A DNA stretch of 64,000 nt from Flavivirga aquimarina. GTDB taxonomy: Bacteria > Bacteroidota > Bacteroidia > Flavobacteriales > Flavobacteriaceae. Positions 46,120 to 54,366 of this stretch are shown piece after piece; the first letter of the stretch is position 1; each line of letters starts with the position of its first letter. Made by a program: the position numbers and the translations under genes. The stretch is taken from assembly GCF_030540835.1 (NCBI RefSeq), contig NZ_JAUOEK010000184.1:186001-250000 (forward strand). Reading direction: 5' to 3'. Under the pieces are notes generated by a model. It had not been told where the DNA came from, did no database searches, and worked only from the letters and a program-made list of their open reading frames with translations.

Positions 46120-47172
46120 TTAATTAATAGATTGTACTACTGCTTTTGGTGCTTCTTTACGAGTTCCGTCAAAACCATCAATACCACTTACTGTTGTATA
46201 TTTTAATACATATTTTTTACCCGGGTTGATAATTCTATAGGCTGCCTGGCACATTAAAGTTGCTTCATGAAAACCACAAAGAATTAATTTTAATTTCTCC
46301 GGATATGTATTAACATCTCCTATAGCAAAGATACCAGGAATATTTGTTTGATAGTTTAAGGAATTATCAACTTTTATGGCATTCTTTTCTATTTCTAATC
46401 CCCAATTCCCGATAGGCCCTAATTTAGGGGATAATCCGAATAAAGGAATAAAGTGATCTGTTTCTATTTTAGTAGTTTCTCCATCTTTTACTACAGAAAC
46501 TGCTTCTATTTTTCCATCTCCGTGAAGTTCTTTAACTTCTGCTGGAGTGATTAAATTGATTTTATTTAGAAGTGTTAATTCTCTAACTTTTTCTACGGAG
46601 TCTAAAGCGCCTCTAAATTCATTTCTTCTATGAATCAATGTTACTTCTGAAGCAACATCTGCTAAAAAGATACTCCAATCTAGAGCTGAATCTCCTCCTC
46701 CTGAAATCACTACTTTTTTATCTCTGTAAAATTCCGGGTCTTTAATAATGTATTCAACACCCTTGTCTTCATAATCTGCAATGCCTTCAATAGCTGGTTT
46801 TCTTGGTTCGAAAGACCCTAATCCTCCTGCAATAGCTACTATTGGTGCGTGATGTTGTGTACCTTTATTTGTTGTTACAATAAACGATCCGTCTTCTTGT
46901 TTTTCTATAGTTTCTGCACGTTCTCCTAATGTAAATCCAGGTTCAAATTGCTTTCCTTGTTCTAGTAAATTTTTAGTTAAATCGCCTGCTAATATCTCAG
47001 GAAACCCAGGGATATCGTAAATTGGTTTTTTAGGATAAATCTCAGAACATTGTCCACCTGGTTGTGGTAATGCATCAATTAAATGACATTTAAGTTTTAA
47101 CAAACCTGCCTCAAAAACTGCAAATAATCCAGTTGGTCCTGCTCCTATTATAAGTATATCTGTTTTAATCAT
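46120..47172 (-). CDS. Thioredoxin reductase-like ferredoxin-NADP+ reductase
   Basis: A 350-residue flavoprotein. FAD motif IIGAGPTGLFAVFEAG, NADPH motif VISGGGDSALDW, and GIFAIGDVNTYPEKL near the end. The CxxC redox centre of thioredoxin reductase is absent (CSEIYPKKPIYDIPGFP occurs earlier in the FAD domain), so it belongs to the FNR branch. It should pass electrons from NADPH to ferredoxin, probably for the ferredoxin-type sulfite reductase encoded upstream. It follows the Met8-like gene by 61 bp with a family C palindrome between. Confidence 0.9.
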   Translation of the reverse strand: MIKTDILIIGAGPTGLFAVFEAGLLKLKCHLIDALPQPGGQCSEIYPKKPIYDIPGFPEILAGDLTKNLLEQGKQFEPGFTLGERAETIEKQEDGSFIVTTNKGTQHHAPIVAIAGGLGSFEPRKPAIEGIADYEDKGVEYIIKDPEFYRDKKVVISGGGDSALDWSIFLADVASEVTLIHRRNEFRGALDSVEKVRELTLLNKINLITPAEVKELHGDGKIEAVSVVKDGETTKIETDHFIPLFGLSPKLGPIGNWGLEIEKNAIKVDNSLNYQTNIPGIFAIGDVNTYPEKLKLILCGFHEATLMCQAAYRIINPGKKYVLKYTTVSGIDGFDGTRKEAPKAVVQSIN

Positions 47173-47189
47173 TTTTAATCTTCTTTTTT

Positions 47190-47222
47190 AGACCTGCCAG
47201 GCTTTAAAAACCTGGCAGGTCT
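47190..47222. repeat. CCTGCCAGG palindromic repeat, family C copy 2
   Basis: A 33-bp palindrome AGACCTGCCAGG ... CCTGGCAGGTCT with one base different in the centre from copies at 39896 and 57260. It lies in the gap between the Met8-like gene and the FNR gene. Confidence 0.85.
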
Positions 47223-47233
47223 TGTTGTTTATT

Positions 47234-47815
47234 TCAATTCTTTTTTTGTATTAATCCTTTGGTAACTTCATTAAGCGTTTCTACTTTTTGCTCGAAATCA
47301 CCTTTTATTGTTTTTCTATATTCATTTAAATTTTTAACCAAATCATCTACATTTTCTGGAATTACATCCTCAAAAAACTGACGTAATCTTTTGGCTGTTG
47401 TCGGCGATTTCCCATTTGTAGAAATCGCTACTTTTACATGCCCTTTTGTTACTATGCCTCCCATATAAAAATCGCAATATGGTGGGTTATCGGCTACATT
47501 AACTAAAATGCTTTTCTTCCTGCAATGTTTATGAACTTTTATATTTACTTTAGGCACATCGGTCGTTGCAATAACGATATGCTTACCTTTTAAATATTTT
47601 TTTTTATACGCAGCTTCTATTAACGTAACATCTCCTTTTTTTGCAAGTGCTATAGTCCCTTCTCTAAACATGGGTGACACCATAGTAACATGTGCATCTG
47701 GACTCGATTTTAGCAAAAAAGTTAGTTTTTCCTCAGCCACAAAACCACCACCTACTATAAGTACGTTTAAGTTTTTGGCTTTTAAAAAAACAGGATATAA
47801 ATTGTTCCTTTCCAT
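47234..47815 (-). CDS. Precorrin-2 dehydrogenase / sirohydrochlorin ferrochelatase (Met8/SirC-like)
   Basis: A 193-residue protein with Rossmann motif VLIVGGGFVAEEKLTFLL and catalytic-type blocks VNVADNPPYCDFYMGGIV and KVAISTNGKSPTTAKRLRQF, the N-terminal CysG module. It oxidises precorrin-2 and probably inserts iron to make siroheme for the sulfite reductase of the same operon. CobA precedes it with a 13-bp gap, so the two replace fused CysG. Confidence 0.9.
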   Translation of the reverse strand: MERNNLYPVFLKAKNLNVLIVGGGFVAEEKLTFLLKSSPDAHVTMVSPMFREGTIALAKKGDVTLIEAAYKKKYLKGKHIVIATTDVPKVNIKVHKHCRKKSILVNVADNPPYCDFYMGGIVTKGHVKVAISTNGKSPTTAKRLRQFFEDVIPENVDDLVKNLNEYRKTIKGDFEQKVETLNEVTKGLIQKKN

Positions 47816-47828
47816 ATCTGCAAACGAG

Positions 47829-48590
47829 TTATATTGTATTAACCTCTTTACAGATGGTTGTTAACACGGCACGTTCTTTAACAACATCTCCTATAACAAT
47901 AATAGCTGGGTTTGCTAAATTCTTTTTTTCTACAATGTCGCAAATTGTTTCAATCGTACCTATACCAACATTTTCATTCTCTCTGGTACCATTTTGAATA
48001 ATGGCAATTGGCATATCTTGTTTATTTTCTTCTGAAAAAATACGTACGATTTCAGTCAACTTACTCATTCCCATCAAAATAACTACAGTTGCTGTTGATT
48101 TAGCAGCCAAAGCAACATCTGATGATAACTGATGCTTTTTGGTTGTTCCTGTAATCACCCAAAAACTCTCTGAAGCGTTTCGTTTGGTTAAAGGAATTCC
48201 TTGATATGCCGGCACTGCAATAGCAGATGTTATTCCCGGTACTACAAAGGTTTCAAGACCAAATTGCTTTGCATAATCGATCTCTTCTGCTCCTCTTCCA
48301 AATATAAAAGGGTCTCCACCTTTTAAGCGCACAACATGCCCGTGATTTTTAGCTTTGCTAACTATAAGTTCATTGATTTGCTCTTGCTGAAAGGCATAAC
48401 ATCCTTTACGTTTCCCCACAAAAATAAGCTCTGCTTTACTTGATGCATATTTTAGCAACGCTTCATTTATAAGAGCATCGTACAGAATTACATCTGCAGA
48501 CTCAATAGATTTAATAGCTTTAAGCGTTATTAAGTCTACATCGCCAGGTCCAGCTCCGACAACAGTTAATTTTGGGGTTTTAAAATTCAT
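47829..48590 (-). CDS. cobA: Uroporphyrinogen-III C-methyltransferase
   Basis: A 253-residue SAM-dependent methyltransferase. VVGAGPGDVDLITLKA opens it; LYDALI, VRLKGGDPFIFGRGAEE, VPGITSAIAVPAYQGIPLT and LMGMSKL are the usual motifs. It makes precorrin-2 for siroheme. It is placed 9 bp after the sulfite reductase gene and before the Met8-like gene. Length is that of the single-function enzyme. Confidence 0.95.
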   Translation of the reverse strand: MNFKTPKLTVVGAGPGDVDLITLKAIKSIESADVILYDALINEALLKYASSKAELIFVGKRKGCYAFQQEQINELIVSKAKNHGHVVRLKGGDPFIFGRGAEEIDYAKQFGLETFVVPGITSAIAVPAYQGIPLTKRNASESFWVITGTTKKHQLSSDVALAAKSTATVVILMGMSKLTEIVRIFSEENKQDMPIAIIQNGTRENENVGIGTIETICDIVEKKNLANPAIIVIGDVVKERAVLTTICKEVNTI

Positions 48591-48599
48591 TTTTTGTTC

Positions 48600-50708
48600 T
48601 TAAACTGCTTTATTTTGTACAGCATTTGCTTCTGCTTCTCTATATGTTCTTACTTTTTGTAAAAACTCATTAGCGTTTTCAATGTATTTTGAAGCAAAAT
48701 CTTCTGTTGGTGCAAATTTATTAATTTGATATATTAATTCAGAGAAAGACACGCCTAAATCTATTCGTCCGCTTTCAATAAATAATTCATCGAACTGAGA
48801 AATGATTCCTGCATGTGTATTGGTTTTCTTGTTTTCTGCTAATAATAACGCTTTCGCGGAATTAACTAAAGAACTATACGCATGATAAATGGCACTTGAA
48901 TATACTTTGTCATTGAAAGACTTTCTAGCATTTTCAATTTTTTCTTCGCTTTCTAAAAATAAAGTCGCAATTAAATCGATCACAACACCGGCACATTCAC
49001 CAATACCAATTTCTTTAACGTACTTTTCTTCTTCTCCCCAATCAATAAAATCTGATTGCTCCAAATTAGTAACATCTTGAAGGTCGTTTAAGAAATCGTA
49101 GAAATATTTTTCTCCTTTTTCTTTATAATATGTTACAAATGGTTTCCCGTTTGCATTTGCCTCAAAATCATCTAAAATACGTCTTAATGCTTCTGGTCCT
49201 CTTTTACTTGGTACTTTTACAACCTTATCTGCAAACACACCATTGCCATCTCCTAAATTACCGCCACCTAATAATACTTGCAATGCTGGTGCTACTAATT
49301 TATCTGGTGTACGAACAGACATTCCTTGAAAACCAATATTTGCCATATTGTGCTGTCCGCAGGCATTCATACAACCACTTATTTTAATAACTAAATCTTC
49401 GTTATTTAGATATTGTGGGTATTCCGATTTAATAACACGCTCAAGTTCATCTGCAATACCTGTACTACTTGCAATTCCTAAATTACAAGTATCTGTTCCC
49501 GGACACGCTGTAATATCTACTGCTTTGTTATAACCTGCTTCTACAAATCCTAATTTTTCTAATTCACTATAGAAAAACGGTACTAATTCTCTTTTTACAA
49601 AAGGAATGACTATATTTTGACGCAATGACAAACGTATCTCGCCTGCTGCATAATTCTCTACTAAATCGGCTAATAATCTTGCTTTATCGGTGTAAAAATC
49701 TCCTAAAAGTACTTTAATACCTATCGCTACAAAGCCTTTTTGTTTTTGAGGAATCAGGTTTGTAGACTTCCACGTTTCAAACGCCTTTTGGTCTTTTATA
49801 GTAACTTCTGGAATGTTTTGAACATCTACAGGTTTTGAATATTCGTAAGATTCGGCATCAATAGCAACCGATTTTAATTCGATAGCGTTTTGCTCTTCTT
49901 CTACTAGCTTTTTAAAAGCCTCTAATCCTATGTCTTTTATTAAGAATTTCATTCTCGCCTTAGCACGACTTTTACGCTCACCATGACGATCGAAAATTCT
50001 TAAAACGCCTTCCATTATCGGAATGATTTTATCTGTTTCTAAGAAATCGTACAACACATCGGCATGACGTGGTTGCGATCCTAAACCGCCACCAAGCATC
50101 ACTTTAAAGCCACGAACACCATTTTCAATCTTCGCAATAAAACCTAAATCGTGCAAGTATGATAAGCCTGTATCTTCATCTGAAGAAGAAAAAGACACTT
50201 TAAACTTACGTCCCATTTCCTGACAGATAGGGTTTCTTAAAAAGAAACGAAATAGAGCATCTGCATAAGGTGATACATCAAACGGTTCGTTAGTATCGAT
50301 TCCCGCAGTTTCACTTGCTGTTACATTTCTTACCGTATTACCACAGGCTTCACGCAAGGTAACATCATCACGCTCTAACTCGGCCCAAAGCTCTGGTGTT
50401 CTGTTTAAATCCACATAGTGAATTTGAATATCTTGGCGTGTTGTAATGTGTAAACGTCCACGAGAATACTCATCTGAAACTTCTGAAATACGACGTAATT
50501 GATTGCTCTTAACTTTTCCGTAAGGCAATTTAATACGAATCATTTGCACGCCTTCTTGACGTTGACCGTAAACACCTCTAGCTAAACGAAGGCTTCTAAA
50601 CTTTTCTTCGTCTATTTTCCCGTTATGAAAAAGCTCTATTTTATTAGCTAATTCTATAATATCGTTTTCGACAATTGGATTTTCTATTTCTGTTCTAAAA
50701 CTTTGCAT
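48600..50708 (-). CDS. Siroheme sulfite (nitrite) reductase with C-terminal HEPN-like domain
   Basis: A protein of about 702 residues. Two ferredoxin-like/siroheme halves cover about residues 1-560. Iron-sulfur/siroheme ligands are in ACPGTDTCNLGI and ISGCMNACGQHNMANIG. From about residue 590 a helical tail matches a HEPN-type domain: ENARKSFNDKVYSSAIYHAY and SSLVNSAKALLLAENKK. This extra 110 residues is absent from classical sulfite reductases. It reduces sulfite to sulfide, as its cys-operon place shows. The frame extends to a TTG at 50714, but the ATG at 50708 (MQSFRTE) is better. Confidence 0.92.
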   Translation of the reverse strand: MQSFRTEIENPIVENDIIELANKIELFHNGKIDEEKFRSLRLARGVYGQRQEGVQMIRIKLPYGKVKSNQLRRISEVSDEYSRGRLHITTRQDIQIHYVDLNRTPELWAELERDDVTLREACGNTVRNVTASETAGIDTNEPFDVSPYADALFRFFLRNPICQEMGRKFKVSFSSSDEDTGLSYLHDLGFIAKIENGVRGFKVMLGGGLGSQPRHADVLYDFLETDKIIPIMEGVLRIFDRHGERKSRAKARMKFLIKDIGLEAFKKLVEEEQNAIELKSVAIDAESYEYSKPVDVQNIPEVTIKDQKAFETWKSTNLIPQKQKGFVAIGIKVLLGDFYTDKARLLADLVENYAAGEIRLSLRQNIVIPFVKRELVPFFYSELEKLGFVEAGYNKAVDITACPGTDTCNLGIASSTGIADELERVIKSEYPQYLNNEDLVIKISGCMNACGQHNMANIGFQGMSVRTPDKLVAPALQVLLGGGNLGDGNGVFADKVVKVPSKRGPEALRRILDDFEANANGKPFVTYYKEKGEKYFYDFLNDLQDVTNLEQSDFIDWGEEEKYVKEIGIGECAGVVIDLIATLFLESEEKIENARKSFNDKVYSSAIYHAYSSLVNSAKALLLAENKKTNTHAGIISQFDELFIESGRIDLGVSFSELIYQINKFAPTEDFASKYIENANEFLQKVRTYREAEANAVQNKAV

Positions 50709-50743
50709 ATACAAGCCCCTCCTAACCTCCCCAGGGGAGAGGA

Positions 50744-50768
50744 ATTCTTACTCGGGTAAAGCAAGAAT
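50744..50768. repeat. cys-spacer hairpin, copy 1 (cysN-sulfite reductase gap)
   Basis: Arms ATTCTTAC and GCAAGAAT with the TCGGGT loop sequence (ACCCGA on the mRNA). Homologous hairpins lie at 52151-52175 and 53220-53244. It is flanked by CCCC/GGGG units (50713-50740 and 50848-50866). Confidence 0.65.
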
Positions 50769-50868
50769 TTTGTTATTATTTTATTCTATACCTACAAGAT
50801 TTTCAAAACCTCACAAAACTAATTAACCACAAACTAGCAAATTCCTCTTTCAAGGGCTAGGGGGCTTT

Positions 50869-52116
50869 TTATTGGATAAAGCCAGCTCCGACCGTATTAT
50901 TGTTTTGAGTATCGATTAAGATAAACGATCCGTTTGTTCTATGATTTCTAAATTGATCGTAGAAAATTGGCTTATTTAATTTGAAAGTTACCGAAGCAAT
51001 GTCATTAACATTTAATCCTGTAACATTTTCTTCTATTCCAGAATAATCTGGATTAATTTTATGATTAATTCTATCAACTTTCGCTAATACTTTATTCACA
51101 CCATGTTGTACAACATACTTTCCTCCCGGTGTTAATTGGTTTGAATCCATCCAACAAACATTGGCGGTAAATTGCTTCTCGATAGTTGGCAAATCACCAT
51201 CTTTTACTATCATATCTCCACGACTCACATTAATATCATTTTCTAAAGTGATGGTTACTGATGAACGTCTTGAAGCTGTTTCATACTTCTCATCATAGAA
51301 ATAAATATCTTTTATTTTCGATTTTGTTTGCGATGGTAATACCACAATATCATCTCCAACACTTAAATTACCTCCGTACACTTTTCCTGCATAACCTCTA
51401 AAATCATGAAAATCTTCTGTTTTTGGACGTATTACATATTGTACCGGAAATCTTGGAGTTCCAATATTAAAAATGTCTGCTTTATCTATTTCTTCTAAAT
51501 GTTCTAATAAAGCCTGACCTTTGTACCAAGGCATCTTATCTGTTTTATTTACAACATTATCTCCTTTTAAAGCACTTACGGGAATAAAGGTTATTTTTTG
51601 GTCTTGGTAATCTCTTTTACTCATCAACGCCTCAAAATCTGCTTTAATTTTATTATAAGTTTCTTCTGAGTAATCAACCAAATCCATTTTGTTAATGGCA
51701 ACAACGACATCTTTAACTCTCAATAGATTATTGATAAAAAAGTGACGGTTGGTTTGTTCAATAACTCCTTTTCTGGCATCTATTAAAATGATGGATGCTT
51801 GCGATGTTGAAGCACCTGTTACCATGTTACGTGTATATTCTACATGACCAGGGGTGTCTGCAATTATGTAACTTTTCTTTGCTGTAGAAAAGTAAATATG
51901 TGCGACATCTATAGTGATTCCCTGTTCTCTCTCTGCTACCAAACCATCTGTTGCTAAAGAAAAATCTAAATAATCGTAACCTCTTTGCTTACTTGTTTTT
52001 TCTATAGCTTCTAACTTATCTGTCGTTAATGATTTTGTATCATATAGAATACGTCCTATCAAGGTACTTTTACCATCATCGACACTTCCTGCTGTTGCAA
52101 TTTTTAATACTTCCAT
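50869..52116 (-). CDS. cysN: Sulfate adenylyltransferase subunit 1
   Basis: A GTPase-type subunit of about 415 residues: G1 AGSVDDGKSTL, G3 DTPGHVEYTRNM, G4 NKMDLVD, followed by EF-Tu-like beta domains. It couples GTP hydrolysis to APS formation by CysD. No APS kinase (CysC) domain is fused at the end. The ATG at 52116 is chosen over a GTG at 52128 in repeat sequence. Transcribed after cysD with a 169-bp repeat-filled gap. Confidence 0.96.
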   Translation of the reverse strand: MEVLKIATAGSVDDGKSTLIGRILYDTKSLTTDKLEAIEKTSKQRGYDYLDFSLATDGLVAEREQGITIDVAHIYFSTAKKSYIIADTPGHVEYTRNMVTGASTSQASIILIDARKGVIEQTNRHFFINNLLRVKDVVVAINKMDLVDYSEETYNKIKADFEALMSKRDYQDQKITFIPVSALKGDNVVNKTDKMPWYKGQALLEHLEEIDKADIFNIGTPRFPVQYVIRPKTEDFHDFRGYAGKVYGGNLSVGDDIVVLPSQTKSKIKDIYFYDEKYETASRRSSVTITLENDINVSRGDMIVKDGDLPTIEKQFTANVCWMDSNQLTPGGKYVVQHGVNKVLAKVDRINHKINPDYSGIEENVTGLNVNDIASVTFKLNKPIFYDQFRNHRTNGSFILIDTQNNNTVGAGFIQ

Positions 52117-52150
52117 AATAAGCCCCACCTAACCTCCCCGAAGGGGAGGA

Positions 52151-52175
52151 ATTCTTACTCGGGTGCAGTAAGAAT
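52151..52175. repeat. cys-spacer hairpin, copy 2 (cysD-cysN gap)
   Basis: Perfect 8-bp arms ATTCTTAC and GTAAGAAT around a 9-base loop containing TCGGGT. The same spacer also carries CCCC/GGGG units at 52122-52148 and 52258-52280 and a degenerate family C palindrome near 52204-52228. Confidence 0.7.
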
Positions 52176-52285
52176 ATTGTTATTAATTTATTTTTTCAAT
52201 ACCTCAAGGTTTTTAAAACCTTGCAGGGTAACTTATTTTTTTATCCGCAAACCTGCTAATTCCCCTTTTGGGGGCTAGGGGGCTT

Positions 52286-53191
52286 TTAAAAATACCCTTG
52301 TTGTTTACGTTTTTCCATCGCTGCTTCAGAACGTTTATCATCTATACGTGCGCCACGCTCTGAAATAGTACTTTCTCTAATTTCTTGTACGACCTTAGAA
52401 ATAGATACGGCATCAGATAATACTGCTGCGGTACAACTCATATCGCCTACGGTTCTAAAACGCACCAACTCTTCTATAACCTCTTCGTTTTCATCTCTAT
52501 ATACAACACCGTCTTCTGCAGACCATATCATACCATCTCTTAAGAATACTTTACGTTTGTGTGCAAAATAGATGGAAGGAATCTCAATATTTTCTCGTTC
52601 GATATAAGACCACACGTCTAGCTCTGTCCAGTTAGAAATTGGAAATACACGTACATTTTGTCCGTGTTCAATATCTCCATTCAACATATCGAATAACTCT
52701 GGTCGTTGGTTTTTTTCATCCCATTGTCCGAAGTCGTCACGTACTGAAAAAATACGTTCTTTAGCTCTTGCTTTTTCTTCATCACGACGTGCTCCACCAA
52801 TACATGCATCAAATTTAAATTCTTCTATAGCATCTAAAAGCGTTGTTGTTTGCAACATATTTCTACTGGCATAACGCCCAGACTCTTCTTTTACCTTCCC
52901 TTGATCGATAGAATCCTGAACGTTTCTAACGATCAATTCTAATCCTAATTCTTCAACCAAACGATCTCTAAACTCGATCGTTTCAGGGAAGTTATGTCCC
53001 GTATCAATGTGCATTAAAGGAAACGGCACTTTTGCAGGATAAAATGCTTTTACCGCTAACCTTACCAAAGTAATCGAATCTTTTCCTCCTGAGAATAACA
53101 ACACTGGTTTTTCAAACTGTGCTGCTACTTCTCTCATAATATAAATCGCTTCGTTTTCCAGCGAATTGATATGTGATGTGTCTTTATTCAT
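52286..53191 (-). CDS. cysD: Sulfate adenylyltransferase subunit 2
   Basis: A 301-residue PP-loop ATPase: LLFSGGKDSITLVRLA at about residue 31, MHIDTGHNFPET, CIGGARRDEEKARAKERIFS and the C-terminal ERGARIDDKRSEAAMEKRK. It makes APS from ATP and sulfate together with CysN. It follows cysH by 113 bp. All standard motifs are intact. Confidence 0.97.
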   Translation of the reverse strand: MNKDTSHINSLENEAIYIMREVAAQFEKPVLLFSGGKDSITLVRLAVKAFYPAKVPFPLMHIDTGHNFPETIEFRDRLVEELGLELIVRNVQDSIDQGKVKEESGRYASRNMLQTTTLLDAIEEFKFDACIGGARRDEEKARAKERIFSVRDDFGQWDEKNQRPELFDMLNGDIEHGQNVRVFPISNWTELDVWSYIERENIEIPSIYFAHKRKVFLRDGMIWSAEDGVVYRDENEEVIEELVRFRTVGDMSCTAAVLSDAVSISKVVQEIRESTISERGARIDDKRSEAAMEKRKQQGYF

Positions 53192-53219
53192 AATTTAGCC
53201 CCCTAGCCCCCAAAGGGGA

Positions 53220-53244
53220 ACTCTTACTCGGGCAGGATAAGAGT
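53220..53244. repeat. cys-spacer hairpin, copy 3 (cysH-cysD gap)
   Basis: Arms ACTCTTA and TAAGAGT with CTCGGGCAGGA in the loop. Compared with copies 1 and 2 a T-A pair has become C-G on both sides, so the stem is kept while sequence changes. The CCCC/GGGG unit precedes at 53199-53218. Confidence 0.65.
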
Positions 53245-53304
53245 TTTGTTATTATTATTTATCTTCTATATACTATTTACTGCAACTGCCAACTGCACAC
53301 TATT

Positions 53305-53925
53305 TTAAGCATGTAAACCACACTCTCTATTTTCTAAAGCTTTTGTTGGATCGAAATACTTAAATTCGTTTGGTAAATTATTTTCTTCTAAGTAGGTGTC
53401 CAGTTTTTCATCAGACCAATAGTAAAACGGACTTACTTTTAGTACACCATCTTTACTCACACTAAAAATACCTATACTATCTCTAAAGGCTGTTTGTCCT
53501 TGACGTAAGTTTGTAAACCATACTTTTGGCTTATGTTCTTCCATGGCACGTTTAAAAGGCTCTAGCTTTACTTGCTCTGTAAACAAAGCATGTTTCGGGT
53601 CGTCTACACCAGGAATCCCCATAACGACATCGCGATGAGACGATGTTTGCTTTGGCACATACAAAAACACATTTAAATCTAAATCTTTAATCACCTGCTC
53701 TGCATGTTTATATGTTTGTGGTGTATTATATCCTGTATCACACCACACTACTGGAATTTTGTTTTCTACCAAACTTACAGCATGTAAAATTGCCGCTTCA
53801 TAAGGTCTAAAATTCGTAGTCACAACTGCTTCATTATTAAGCTCGATTGCTTTTTTAATGATATCGGAAGGCGAAGCACCTTCATACTGTTTGTTTAATT
53901 CCTGTATTTGATTTTCTGTAAACAT
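53305..53925 (-). CDS. cysH: Phosphoadenosine phosphosulfate reductase (CysH)
   Basis: A 206-residue reductase. TTNFRPYEAAILHAVS is the PP-loop-like region, WCDTGYNTPQTYK the substrate region, and ECGLHA at the C-terminus supplies the catalytic cysteine. The two Cys pairs that bind the 4Fe-4S cluster of APS reductases are missing (only two Cys in the chain), so it should prefer PAPS and use thioredoxin or glutaredoxin. No APS kinase is present in the window to make PAPS. It follows the DUF2061 gene by 5 bp. Confidence 0.92.
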   Translation of the reverse strand: MFTENQIQELNKQYEGASPSDIIKKAIELNNEAVVTTNFRPYEAAILHAVSLVENKIPVVWCDTGYNTPQTYKHAEQVIKDLDLNVFLYVPKQTSSHRDVVMGIPGVDDPKHALFTEQVKLEPFKRAMEEHKPKVWFTNLRQGQTAFRDSIGIFSVSKDGVLKVSPFYYWSDEKLDTYLEENNLPNEFKYFDPTKALENRECGLHA

Positions 53926-53930
53926 CTCTT

Positions 53931-54200
53931 CTATTTATTTTTTCCCTTTCCCCATTTAATTGTATTCCAAAAACGTTCATGAAAAAAGTATAATACCATT
54001 TTTGTTAAAAAATCTACGGATGCAATTAAGGAGGCCATCTCTATTTCTCCTACTATAAAATAAGAAACTATTAAAGTATCTAATGTACCAACAACTCTCC
54101 AACTTAAGGCTTTTGCAACACTTCGTATAGGTTTCTCACCAACACTATCCTCTTTATAAGTAGACTTTTCTTTATTTTTTAATAACATTTGCGCTATCAT
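53931..54200 (-). CDS. DUF2061 membrane protein, first gene of the sulfate operon
   Basis: An 89-residue protein of the DUF2061 family: RSVAKALSWRVVGTLDTLIV and FHERFWNTIKWG are typical. Two membrane helices are seen (about 34-50 and 56-72). Function unknown; a recurring link with sulfate assimilation genes suggests a role in sulfate or sulfite transport or in assisting the pathway. A second possible start is the ATG at 54188. It is nearest to the predicted operon promoter. Confidence 0.85.
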   Translation of the reverse strand: MIAQMLLKNKEKSTYKEDSVGEKPIRSVAKALSWRVVGTLDTLIVSYFIVGEIEMASLIASVDFLTKMVLYFFHERFWNTIKWGKGKNK

Positions 54201-54220
54201 TTGTCGTTGTATTATATTAA

Positions 54221-54239
54221 TCCTATCGATTTAGTAGGA
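54221..54239. promoter_or_regulatory. Dyad downstream of the cys promoter, candidate operator
   Basis: TCCTA (54221-54225), 9 bp, TAGGA (54235-54239), a perfect 5-bp dyad just downstream of the -7 element of the predicted operon promoter. A bound repressor here would block transcription start. The Rrf2 gene at 54367-54780 lies next to it, so its product is the natural candidate; this is inference. Confidence 0.45.
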
Positions 54240-54243
54240 AATA

Positions 54244-54273
54244 CAAAAATAATACTTTTTTCAACATGACAAA
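54244..54273 (-). promoter_or_regulatory. Predicted promoter of the sulfate assimilation operon
   Basis: On the minus strand TTTG (54273-54270), 18 bp, then TATTTTTG (54251-54244), a full match to the flavobacterial -33/-7 pattern. Start of transcription would fall at about 54238, within the dyad. Confidence 0.6.
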
Positions 54274-54366
54274 CATAATTAACAACTTTTTAGGTTAACG
54301 GCATGATTTTGTGCTTACAGCTTCAGAAAAAAAGAAAAAATGGATGAATTTTATTAATTCGTCATG

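Noticed and set aside
48600-48940. HEPN tail of the sulfite reductase as a toxin domain
   Set aside because: No clear Rx4-6H motif and no neighbouring antitoxin; the domain is fused to a metabolic enzyme.
50709-53304. Repeats of the cys spacers as a CRISPR array
   Set aside because: Units are 1-1.4 kb apart with genes between them, vary in sequence, and no cas gene is present.
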